A stretch of 41,106 nucleotides of DNA from Granulicella sp. (GTDB lineage: Bacteria > Acidobacteriota > Terriglobia > Terriglobales > Acidobacteriaceae): NCBI GenBank assembly GCA_027365345.1, contig DAHXNO010000116.1, positions 1 to 41,106 of the forward strand, given 5' to 3'. Below the pieces are notes generated by a model. That model saw nothing but the letters and a program-made list of their open reading frames with translations. It searched no databases and was not told the DNA's origin. Positions within the stretch are counted from its first letter, which is position 1. Each line of letters opens with the position of its first letter. Position numbers and translations under genes: made by a program. Shown in pieces: positions 26,783 through 34,125 of this stretch.

Positions 26783-27068
26783 AGCGGAGGTGACGGCGGC
26801 TCTGGCAGATGGAGGCTGGGAATCGGGGAGGGTAGCCGCCAGACCTGCGGCTCGGGGAGCCGAGGGGAGCGTCGGGAGTTTTGGGCAGTTTGGTGGGAGG
26901 TGTAAGGGATCGCGAAGGAGACGGGTGATGGAGGTTCAGATCGAGATTCAGATGGGCAGAAACGGCTAAAGATGCGAAAATAGAGCAACCGGCAACTTTC
27001 TTTTGTCTGGCGACAAGTCCCCGCCGGCGCAAATTTTATGGGGCGCTTCCGTTACAGACTTCGACCCG

Positions 27069-28217
27069 ATGCAACCAACTCCCCCAGAGATCGAACCCGA
27101 GCAGCCGAATCCGGAGCAGCAGGAGACACCAGAGGAGTCCCATCTGGAGAAGGATTCGCCTGTCTCCGTGGTGCCTCACGAGGCAACAACCAGGGCCGTG
27201 AGCGCGCCGGTCCGCATCCGCACCAGCCGCTATGGCGAGCTGGAAGAGCATGAGCTGATCCACTTGCTGGACAGCATCGAGGATGAGCGGGCACGGGCGA
27301 GATTTCGCGAGTCTCTGTACATCTCCGTGTTCATCTGGATGGCGGTTGCCTGGGTGCTGTTCTACGGGCCGAAGTATCTGTGGCACTCCCCGAAGCTGAT
27401 AACGCCTACGGAAGCTCTGCAGCAACAGGCGCAGGTGGAGTTGAATGCTCCGCGGATGCCGCATCACGCGCCCGGACCTCCGCCAAAGATCAGCCGTGGA
27501 ACGCTGGCCAGACTGAAGGCGATGGAGCCCAAGCCTGCTCCTCCGGCTGCGAAGGCTCCGGCGGCTCCGGGGTCTGCGGCGGCTCCGTCTGCGCCGGAGA
27601 GCTCCAGCGCGGCTCCGCCGAAGCCGACGCCGCCGGCGGCGTTGCGTCCGGCGCCACCGCAGGCGACGCCAGCGATGCCCATACCCGCAGCGCCGCAGCC
27701 CAGGTTGAGTTCAAACCAGCCCGTGCCCAATGCTCCTATGCCGCAGCCTACGCAACCGAGCTTTAACATGTCACAGACCGCCAGAGAGCAGATGCAACAG
27801 GCGATGCGAGGATCACAGAGTGCGAGCCGCAATCGCAATATGGGCATCAATGGCAACGTGAGGGGTGCGGAGGCAGGGAACGGTGTCGAGATCCTCTCCG
27901 ATACCCAGGGAGTGGACTTCAGCCCGTATATCCGCCGTATTCTGCAAGAGATCTACGAACAGTGGATTCCACTGCTCCCGGAAGAGACGCAGCCGCCGTT
28001 GAATAAGCGCGGTATGACGATGATCCGTTTTACCATTAACGCGGATGGAACCATTGCGGCGATGAACCTGGATGGCTCCAGTCACGACGATGCGCTGAAT
28101 CGCGCTGCGTGGGGTTCTATTACGGGCGTCGGCCAGTTTCCGCCGCTACCCAAGGCGTTCCATGGTCCAAATCTGGAGCTGCGGATTCACTTCCTGGTCA
28201 ACGAGCCGAATCCGTAA
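27069..28217 (+). CDS. TonB-like energy transducer
   Basis: About 382 residues: an acidic cytoplasmic N-terminus, one membrane helix (about 83-100, YISVFIWMAVAWVLFYG), a long Pro/Ala-rich periplasmic spacer (about 120-250, many PAPP-like units), then a TonB/TolA-like C-terminal domain (about 285-382: PYIRRILQEIYEQWIP, GMTMIRFTINADGTIAAMNLDGSS, LELRIHFLVNEPNP). It likely links proton motive force to outer-membrane receptors such as the one at 15323, or serves a TolA-like envelope role. No exbB/exbD is adjacent. ATG 27069 is a plain start without a clear ribosome site; TTG 27003 is an alternative. Confidence 0.82.
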   Translation: MQPTPPEIEPEQPNPEQQETPEESHLEKDSPVSVVPHEATTRAVSAPVRIRTSRYGELEEHELIHLLDSIEDERARARFRESLYISVFIWMAVAWVLFYGPKYLWHSPKLITPTEALQQQAQVELNAPRMPHHAPGPPPKISRGTLARLKAMEPKPAPPAAKAPAAPGSAAAPSAPESSSAAPPKPTPPAALRPAPPQATPAMPIPAAPQPRLSSNQPVPNAPMPQPTQPSFNMSQTAREQMQQAMRGSQSASRNRNMGINGNVRGAEAGNGVEILSDTQGVDFSPYIRRILQEIYEQWIPLLPEETQPPLNKRGMTMIRFTINADGTIAAMNLDGSSHDDALNRAAWGSITGVGQFPPLPKAFHGPNLELRIHFLVNEPNP

Positions 28218-28306
28218 AAGGTCGCAGAGAAAGCCTATCTTTGGAGGGTGGCTGCGCGCCTGAGCATTGGAGATCTGTGGAAGCAAAAGGAACGGGGCTG
28301 AGGAGC

Positions 28307-28312
28307 TAAGAT
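28307..28312 (+). promoter_or_regulatory. TAAGAT -10-like hexamer, leaderless start of small membrane protein
   Basis: TAAGAT, then AGCGCG, then ATG 28319. The A of the ATG is 7 nt downstream of the hexamer. A GAGGAG lies too far (about 12 nt) upstream to be a good ribosome site. Confidence 0.5.
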
Positions 28313-28318
28313 AGCGCG

Positions 28319-28618
28319 ATGGAAAGCATGAGTTCCAAGCCTGTCAGGGAGCGCCAGGTTTCGCCATCTGGTCTGCCACTGGAGGGCGGTTCCTGGTGCC
28401 AAACGGTGTACCGCGCCGCGCCTCCCAGGCTTCCCGAACTAACGCCGGCGCTGAAGCGAGAGCGTGAGGCCTATGCGATCTATTGCAGAGAGCGGGAGCA
28501 GGTAGAGCGCCGCAGCGTCTTACGCGGACTGATGCTTCTGGCTCTGCTGGCGCTCTCCGTCAGCGTCCTGCGCGCTGGTCTGGATCGAGTGTTTTTCCAT
28601 GGCTGGTGGCGGTTCTAG
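28319..28618 (+). CDS. small single-pass membrane protein, 99 aa
   Basis: A 99-residue protein with a hydrophilic N-terminus, a charged helix (ALKREREAYAIYCREREQVERRS) and one C-terminal membrane helix (about 69-87, LRGLMLLALLALSVSVLRAGL). A short aromatic tail (FFHGWWRF) follows. No family recognised. It lies upstream of miaA on the same strand, 80 bp away, and may be co-transcribed with it. A second ATG at 28328 is possible. Confidence 0.6.
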   Translation: MESMSSKPVRERQVSPSGLPLEGGSWCQTVYRAAPPRLPELTPALKREREAYAIYCREREQVERRSVLRGLMLLALLALSVSVLRAGLDRVFFHGWWRF

Positions 28619-28698
28619 GGTCTGCTGGGAAACAAGACTGCGAAGGCCAGACGGGTTCCATCTGCTCCGTGCCTGAGGGCGGCGGTGTGGAGGTTCGA

Positions 28699-29706
28699 GT
28701 GACGAGACCAGCCGAGAACCTATATCCGCTGCTGGTGGTGGCCGGACCCACGGCCAGCGGAAAGACTGCCTTGGCCTTGCGGTTGGCTGAGGAGTTGGGA
28801 GGCGAGATCATCAGTTGCGACTCGGTGGCAGTCTATCGCCTGATGGAGATTGGCAGCGCCAAGCCAACCGGCGAGGAACGCCGGCGTGTGGCGCACCATT
28901 GCATCGATCTGTACTGGCCGGATGAGGTATGCACGGCCGGGGACTACGCCCGTCATGCGCGCGAGGCGGTAGCGGGGATTCGGGAACGGGGCCGGATTCC
29001 GATTGTCGCCGGGGGGACAGGGTTGTACCTGCGAGCGTTCCTGGAGGGGCTAGCGCCGTCTCCGCAGCGTGATGATGCGCTGCGCGAGCGGCTGCGTGCG
29101 CGCGTGGAGCGCAGAGGACCGGCCTCACTGCATCGGCTGCTCCAACGGCTGGACCCGCGCGCTGCCATGCTGATCCACGCGAATGATGTGCCCAAGGCGA
29201 TTCGCAGCATTGAGGTGACGCTGGCCGCACGGCAGCCGCAGACCGAGCAGTGGAAGCTGGGCCGTGACCCGCTGAGGGGATACCGCGTACTGCAGATGGG
29301 GCTCGCTCCGCTGAGTTCCAAGCAGATTCGCGAGCGGCTCTATGCGCGGATCAACCATCGCGCTGCGGAGATGTTCGAGCGCGGGTTGCTGCAAGAAACG
29401 GAGATGCTGCGCGAGCGCTATGGCGAAGGCTGCCGCTGCCTGGGGGCCCTGGGCTATGCCCAGGCGACGGCGGTGTTGCGCGGCGAGATGACCCTGGATG
29501 CGGCGGTGGCGCAGGCGCAGCACGGGCACCGCAACTATGCCAAGCGGCAGGGAACATGGTTTCGCGGCGTAAAGGCGATGCACTGGCTGCCTGGCTTTGG
29601 AGATGAGAAGCCAGTGCAGGAGGAGGCCCTTGCGCTGGCGCGCGACATAGTTGCCGGAGACGCCGACGATGGGTCTGGCCGGTTAGGAACAGGAGGGGAG
29701 CTTTGA
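28699..29706 (+). CDS. miaA: tRNA dimethylallyltransferase
   Basis: MiaA transfers a dimethylallyl group to A37 of tRNAs that read codons beginning with U. The 335-residue product shows the P-loop GPTASGKT, the CDSVAVYR substrate loop (DSMQVYR in E. coli), GSAKPT, AGGTGLYLRAF, and the C-terminal HRNYAKRQGTWFRG motif. The frame is open further upstream, but GTG 28699 has GGAGG 5 nt before it and gives the normal N-terminus. The stop overlaps the TTG start of the S4-domain gene by 4 nt (TTGA), so the two are translationally coupled. Confidence 0.95.
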   Translation: MTRPAENLYPLLVVAGPTASGKTALALRLAEELGGEIISCDSVAVYRLMEIGSAKPTGEERRRVAHHCIDLYWPDEVCTAGDYARHAREAVAGIRERGRIPIVAGGTGLYLRAFLEGLAPSPQRDDALRERLRARVERRGPASLHRLLQRLDPRAAMLIHANDVPKAIRSIEVTLAARQPQTEQWKLGRDPLRGYRVLQMGLAPLSSKQIRERLYARINHRAAEMFERGLLQETEMLRERYGEGCRCLGALGYAQATAVLRGEMTLDAAVAQAQHGHRNYAKRQGTWFRGVKAMHWLPGFGDEKPVQEEALALARDIVAGDADDGSGRLGTGGEL

Positions 29707-30080
29707 ACGGTGTTCGGATCGACAAGTGGCTATGGGCGGCGAGGTTCTTCAAGACCCGCGCTCTGGCGTCTAAGGCATGCGAGCTGGGGAGGATCAAAGC
29801 TAATGCGGCTCCCGCCAAGGCGGCACGGGAGGTGCGCGTGGGCGACAGGTTGCAAGTGCGCAACGAAGGTGGAGAGTTCGTGATTGAAGTTTTGTCGCTC
29901 AGCGAGGTGCGCGGGCCGGCCGCGGTGGCGCAGACGCTCTATTGTGAGACGGAGGAGAGCCGCCAGGCCCGAGCCAAAGCGGCCGCGGAGCGAAGGATTT
30001 TGTTTGCGGGCGAACCAGCGCCGCCGTCGCGACCCTCCAAGCGGGATCGCCGGCTGATTCATCAGTTTCGTGGCCGCTAG
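29703..30080 (+). CDS. S4-domain RNA-binding protein (Hsp15/HslR-like)
   Basis: A 125-residue basic protein. The S4 domain spans about residues 4-60 (VRIDKWLWAARFFKTRALASKACELGRIKAN), with the DKWLWAARFFKTR signature of Hsp15/HslR. The C-terminal tail is Arg/Lys-rich. In E. coli, Hsp15 recognises 50S subunits carrying stalled peptidyl-tRNA, and a ribosome-quality role is likely here. The start is TTG 29703, preceded by AGGAGG, overlapping the miaA stop. Confidence 0.88.
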   Translation: MNGVRIDKWLWAARFFKTRALASKACELGRIKANAAPAKAAREVRVGDRLQVRNEGGEFVIEVLSLSEVRGPAAVAQTLYCETEESRQARAKAAAERRILFAGEPAPPSRPSKRDRRLIHQFRGR

Positions 30081-30112
30081 GCATTCTGGCTGCAGGCGGA
30101 GGGAGGGTTGCG

Positions 30113-31276
30113 TTACGGCGTGGACGAGCCCTGGTCCGGGTTTATCCAGTAGCCGTTGCGCGCGTCGACCGACAGGCCCTTGTAACGCACAGAGAGCACG
30201 ATGGAATGGAACCCGGGGGTGGGCGAACTCGGCTGGAAGCTGAGCACATAGCGGTTCGGAATATGATTGGCGATGGTTAACAGGTCCTGGTCCAGGGTCT
30301 TGGCGTTCTTGAACTTGAAGTATTCGCCGCCGGTCAGGTGCGCTACGGACTTGGAGATATTGCTGCGCAGGGCGCGGCGAGCGGCGATCTCAGCGATATG
30401 GGCCAGACGAAGCGGTGGTAGGAGCTCTTCGGCGCAGTTCAGGTCCTGGGCGCCGACGCTTTCCGTCGGCTTGATCTTTTTGCCATTCGCATCCGTGCCC
30501 ATATCGCGGCTAAAGCAGCCATGCTGCGGACCGGGCTCATCGGAGCTGAACTTGGCAGCTTCTTTTCGACTCTCGGTAGCTGTGGTGTGGAAGCCGACGC
30601 TGTAGATCACGGTATTGGTGTCGCTAATGGCGTGCAGCGCATCCAGCAGCGATGTGTGGCTGCCATCGTCGGTGGTCTGTGAGAGCAGGAGGATCGAGCG
30701 GCGATAGGTGGTTGGCTGCTTGCTGAGCAGATCTACGGCGTACGCAATGGCGTCGAAGACGGCCGCGTGCTGATCTCCAGGAAACAGGGTGTCCAGAGAG
30801 TGGTTGATGTAGTCCAGGTTCGGGGTGAAGCCGTGCAGGAGGATGGGTGTGCTATCAAACCCGACGACGGCGACCTGATGGTTGATGGCTCCCAGCATGT
30901 TGTCCAGCAGCGGTCCAAGATGTTGGTACTGGTCCAGGTGCACGGCTGCGTCGCCGCCGGTTTGCACCACGATGACCATGGCCATGGGTTGGGAGCCCGT
31001 GTCCTGTTCAAGATGGAGGTTCTGTGCCACACCGTCGTCGGTGAGGAGGAAGTCATCGGCTTTGAGGGTGTACACCAGATGGCCATCTTTGGCGCGGACC
31101 AGCGCTGGAACCACAACCAGGTTGGAGTTGACCGTCAGCATGGAGGTGGGTGGAAGCGAGGTGGAGGGTTCCTGGGCCTGGCCATTGGCCGACCGCGCCT
31201 GTAGAGGGACGGCGGGAGTCTGCGCGAGTGCGGCGGTAGTGGCAAGCAACAGGAGGGCGGCGATGGATTTCATCAT
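30113..31276 (-). CDS. secreted VWA-like protein (Acidobacterial VWFA-related family)
   Basis: About 387 residues: a signal peptide (MMKSIAALLLLATTAALAQT), a short Ig-like region (NLVVVPALVRAKDGHLVYTLKADDFLLTDDG), then a VWA-fold domain and a C-terminal beta-rich part (NRYVLSFQPSSPTPGFHSI). This matches the 'VWFA-related Acidobacterial' family. The MIDAS DxSxS motif is absent: the expected position reads VIVVQTGGDA, with Gln in place of the metal-binding Asp, so metal-dependent adhesion is doubtful. It is probably periplasmic or extracellular; its partner is unknown. ATG 31276 and ATG 31273 are adjacent; neither has a Shine-Dalgarno sequence. Confidence 0.82.
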   Translation of the reverse strand: MMKSIAALLLLATTAALAQTPAVPLQARSANGQAQEPSTSLPPTSMLTVNSNLVVVPALVRAKDGHLVYTLKADDFLLTDDGVAQNLHLEQDTGSQPMAMVIVVQTGGDAAVHLDQYQHLGPLLDNMLGAINHQVAVVGFDSTPILLHGFTPNLDYINHSLDTLFPGDQHAAVFDAIAYAVDLLSKQPTTYRRSILLLSQTTDDGSHTSLLDALHAISDTNTVIYSVGFHTTATESRKEAAKFSSDEPGPQHGCFSRDMGTDANGKKIKPTESVGAQDLNCAEELLPPLRLAHIAEIAARRALRSNISKSVAHLTGGEYFKFKNAKTLDQDLLTIANHIPNRYVLSFQPSSPTPGFHSIVLSVRYKGLSVDARNGYWINPDQGSSTP

Positions 31277-31641
31277 GGGATGGTAGGAGCCACGGTTCCA
31301 AGCTAGTAGGAGCAGAGTCGGAGTCGTTTGGCCTGAGGGCAAGCTCTCCGGGTAGCGTGTTTCTGTCAAAAAGCTAACTGGCACCCCTGTTGCTGATGAT
31401 CGATGTGCTCGGGTGCTGTTCTAGTGTAGCTGGCGGCTAAGGCGTCCTTGATCCACGCCGTTGGTAGTGCCGACTGACTGGGAGGCTTGGCCGGCGGCGA
31501 GCCGTCTTGCCACCGTAAATGCAGCCTGGCGCTCAAGGCCGGCTTTCTGGCGGCGTGATGCGAACCCGCAGTTCAGCAGCGATGGGCTTGTTCACCATGC
31601 AAGCGCCGTGGAATTCCGGCTTTGGGAGGCCCATCCACTGG
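31277..31641. other. 365-bp spacer between two minus-strand genes
   Basis: Contains a consensus TTGACA at 31364-31369 (minus strand) without a -10 at the right distance, and otherwise nothing I can support: no RNA gene, repeat or convincing ORF. Confidence 0.35.
31280..31285 (-). promoter_or_regulatory. TACCAT -10-like hexamer just before the VWA gene
   Basis: TACCAT on the minus strand, then CCC, then ATGATG. The second ATG (31273) is 7 nt downstream of the hexamer, the leaderless spacing. Confidence 0.4.
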
Positions 31642-32595
31642 CTAGGGCGTATTCAACTTGAGCGCGCCGGCAAGCCGGAAGCGCAGGATCGCCTCCGAGG
31701 GGATCTCGACGTTGTGGTTGTCGGTGGTAGCTGCGACGGCCGCGCCGGAACCCGCTCCTGCCGCAGCTCCAATAGCCATGCCAACCCCGCCGGTTGCGAG
31801 TCCGCCGATGAGCATGCCGGCTCCGGTCATGCCGCCGATGATGACTGCGGAACGGCGTCCCTTGCCCCGCACCGAGAAGACATCGTCATGCATGGGCAGG
31901 GGATATTCATAGCCATTCAGCTTCATGGCCGTCAGGCGCAGATCCAGAACGGAGCGGCCACGGAACCGGCCACCGCGCCGCGCCTCAATCACCCGTCCAG
32001 CCACGGGCGTGCCTGCCGGGATCGCGACAGCGCCATTGTAGACAACAGGCGATTGCAGGTTTCCGTAGAAGCGCTCGCCCGCGTAGCTGCCGCGGCTGCT
32101 CAGGTGCTGATCGATGCGGACGATAAAGTCCGTGCCGGGGGGAAGGCGGAGGGCGACGGGCGGCGCGGATGCATAGGGTGGCTCGGATGAATAGGGTGGC
32201 GCTCCGGGACCGCTGGGCGGATAGGCTCCGGGTCCGGTTGGTGATGGGGCTCCCGGGCCGGCATAGCCCGGCGCAGAGGGATATCCCCGGGCAACAGAGG
32301 GCAGCGGGGTGATGACCGGATTGGTGCTTTTTGGCCTGGTTCCCGGCGGTGGCGGCATGATGAGGGTCGTTACGGCCGGTGGCTGGCCCTTGGCCGCGGG
32401 AGGCTCCACGGTCCTGGTAACCGTCTCGCCCTGGCTGTTGATGTACTGAACCTGCTGTGGAATGTTGGTGGAGATGGCTTGCGCCTTTGCCTGGTTGAGC
32501 GCCTTCTGGTCCTTGCTCTGGCATCCTGCAAGCAACAAAAGGGCAACAACTCCCACTCCGCTCACAAGGGTAGGTATCGTTGCGTACCTGGTCAT
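31642..32595 (-). CDS. glycine-zipper outer-membrane lipoprotein
   Basis: A 317-residue lipoprotein. The signal has a clear lipobox (LLLLAGCQ, Cys at about residue 25). It continues with a Pro/Gly/Tyr-rich linker (about 85-160), a compact beta domain (LPPGTDFIVRIDQHLSSRGSYAG to LTAMKLNGYEYPL) and a glycine zipper (about 245-280: GGMTGAGMLIGGLATGGVGM) that could insert in or pack against membrane. The function is unknown; similar architectures occur in envelope-stress lipoproteins. AGGAGA lies about 5 nt before ATG 32595. Confidence 0.75.
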   Translation of the reverse strand: MTRYATIPTLVSGVGVVALLLLAGCQSKDQKALNQAKAQAISTNIPQQVQYINSQGETVTRTVEPPAAKGQPPAVTTLIMPPPPGTRPKSTNPVITPLPSVARGYPSAPGYAGPGAPSPTGPGAYPPSGPGAPPYSSEPPYASAPPVALRLPPGTDFIVRIDQHLSSRGSYAGERFYGNLQSPVVYNGAVAIPAGTPVAGRVIEARRGGRFRGRSVLDLRLTAMKLNGYEYPLPMHDDVFSVRGKGRRSAVIIGGMTGAGMLIGGLATGGVGMAIGAAAGAGSGAAVAATTDNHNVEIPSEAILRFRLAGALKLNTP

Positions 32596-32871
32596 CAGTC
32601 TCCTAGCTCTCCTTACTCTACATCGATCCGCTGCATGGTCTGAAAAGCGGCACAAATCTGGGACACGGCACTGGTGGCGTCGCCCGGCCAAGGCGCCCGG
32701 CAGGCTCTTGCCAGGTAGAGGCGGCGAGTCAAGATCTGCGCTTGAACTCAGGTAGAACTTCCTGGACGCACCCAGCGTTCGCTCAGCCAATATTCTCCAA
32801 AACCTTTCGATGCATGGCCTTGGGAATCTGCTGCCTGCCGGCAAGAGAGCCGTGGGGCGGCTGGAAGGGTC

Positions 32872-32877
32872 TAGAAT
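32872..32877 (+). promoter_or_regulatory. TAGAAT -10-like hexamer, leaderless start of kbl
   Basis: TAGAAT, then CGAGGC, then ATG 32884. The A of the ATG is 7 nt past the hexamer, the expected transcription start. Confidence 0.5.
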
Positions 32878-32883
32878 CGAGGC

Positions 32884-34125
32884 ATGATCCGTACTCCAGC
32901 TTCCCCCCAGCAAGGTCTAAGTTCGCAGCGCCCGCAGATGGCGCATCTGACGGCGCAACTGGATGCGATGCGCGCACAGGGCACACATTTTAAGTTGCGA
33001 GTGCTGGAAGACGCGCAAGCTCCAGTGTGCCACTATGACGGGCGCGAGGTGATCAACCTGGCCTCCAACAACTATCTGGGGCTGTGCAATGATCCTCGTC
33101 TGCGCGAGGCCGCCATTGCCGCAGCAAGCAAGTTCGGAGTTGGTTCCGGAGCGGTGAGGACGATTGCGGGAACGATGCGCCTGCACCTGGAGCTGGAAGA
33201 GAAGATTGCGCGGTTCAAGGGTGTGGAAGCGTGCGTGGTCTTCCAGTCTGGTTTCACGGCCAATGCGGGTACGGTGTCCAGCATCTTAGGCAAGGAAGAC
33301 TTCATTCTCTCCGATGAGTTGAATCACGCCAGCATCATCGATGGCGCCCGGCTCTCTCGCGCCAGGATCAAGGTGTTTCGCCACAAAGATGTGGGGCACT
33401 GCGAGGAGTTGCTCCAGGAGATCGGCGACCAGCCCGGCCACAAGCTGATTATCACGGACGGCGTGTTCTCCATGGATGGGGATATCGGTCCGGTGAAGGA
33501 TCTATGCGATCTGGCCGATCGATATGGCGCCATCATGATGGTGGACGATGCCCACGCCAGCGGCGTGCTGGGGCGCAACGGGCGTGGTAGCGTGGACCAC
33601 TTTGGCTGCACGCAGCGGGTGGATGTGCAGGTAGGCACGCTCTCCAAGGCGATTGGAGCGTTGGGAGGCTATGTCTGCGGGACGCGGGATCTGATCGACT
33701 ATCTTTACCATCGCGCCCGTCCTTTTCTTTTCTCCACGTCTCATCCTCCCAGCGTGGCGGCCAGTTGTATCGCGGCCTTTGACATTCTGGAGAACGAGCC
33801 GGAGCGGATCGAGCGGCTGTGGTCCAACACGCGGTACTTCCAGGAGCAGCTCCGGCAGGCAGGCTTCGATATTGGCGGCAACAGCACGCCGCGCAGTGAG
33901 ACGCCGATTACCCCGATTATCCTTGGGGATGGGCGCAAGACCATGGAGTACAGCCGGGCGCTGCTGGAGCAGGGCGTGATGGCTACCGGAATCGCCTTTC
34001 CCACCGTGCCGGAGGGCAAGGCGCGTATCCGCTGCATCATTACCAGCGAGCACACGCGGGCGCAGACGGATCAAGCGCTTGAGATTCTCACGTCCACGGC
34101 GAAGCGGATGAATCTGCTTGGTTAG
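32884..34125 (+). CDS. kbl: glycine C-acetyltransferase (2-amino-3-ketobutyrate CoA ligase)
   Basis: A PLP enzyme of the alpha-oxoamine synthase family. In threonine breakdown it converts 2-amino-3-ketobutyrate plus CoA into glycine and acetyl-CoA. Its 413 residues include the substrate loop ASNNYLGL, the cofactor Asp/His in MMVDDAHASGVLG (Asp222, His224) and the PLP lysine Lys255 in VGTLSKAIGALGGYVCG. The related enzyme BioF (8-amino-7-oxononanoate synthase) is the main alternative; the lack of biotin genes and the overall sequence favour Kbl. No tdh (threonine dehydrogenase) is adjacent. The stop codon overlaps that of the convergent rel gene (TTAG at 34122-34125). Confidence 0.85.
   Translation: MIRTPASPQQGLSSQRPQMAHLTAQLDAMRAQGTHFKLRVLEDAQAPVCHYDGREVINLASNNYLGLCNDPRLREAAIAAASKFGVGSGAVRTIAGTMRLHLELEEKIARFKGVEACVVFQSGFTANAGTVSSILGKEDFILSDELNHASIIDGARLSRARIKVFRHKDVGHCEELLQEIGDQPGHKLIITDGVFSMDGDIGPVKDLCDLADRYGAIMMVDDAHASGVLGRNGRGSVDHFGCTQRVDVQVGTLSKAIGALGGYVCGTRDLIDYLYHRARPFLFSTSHPPSVAASCIAAFDILENEPERIERLWSNTRYFQEQLRQAGFDIGGNSTPRSETPITPIILGDGRKTMEYSRALLEQGVMATGIAFPTVPEGKARIRCIITSEHTRAQTDQALEILTSTAKRMNLLG

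Larger units (their letters stand above)
26736..27068. other. 333-bp divergent spacer with purine-rich repeats
   Basis: The spacer between the mogA/moaB gene (minus) and the TonB-like gene (plus). The plus strand is strongly purine-rich, with many GGGA runs. It includes a G-quadruplex-type motif at 26762-26782. The TonB-like frame is open from TTG 27003, so its end may be coding. I see no RNA gene. Confidence 0.4.

Noticed and set aside
25996-26988. 330-codon minus-strand frame over the mogA/moaB gene
   Set aside because: Pro/Arg/Ser-rich shadow of the mogA/moaB frame in GC-rich DNA.
28483-28698. Longer N-terminus for miaA
   Set aside because: The frame is open upstream, but it overlaps the small membrane gene and GTG 28699 has an ideal ribosome site and the family-standard start.
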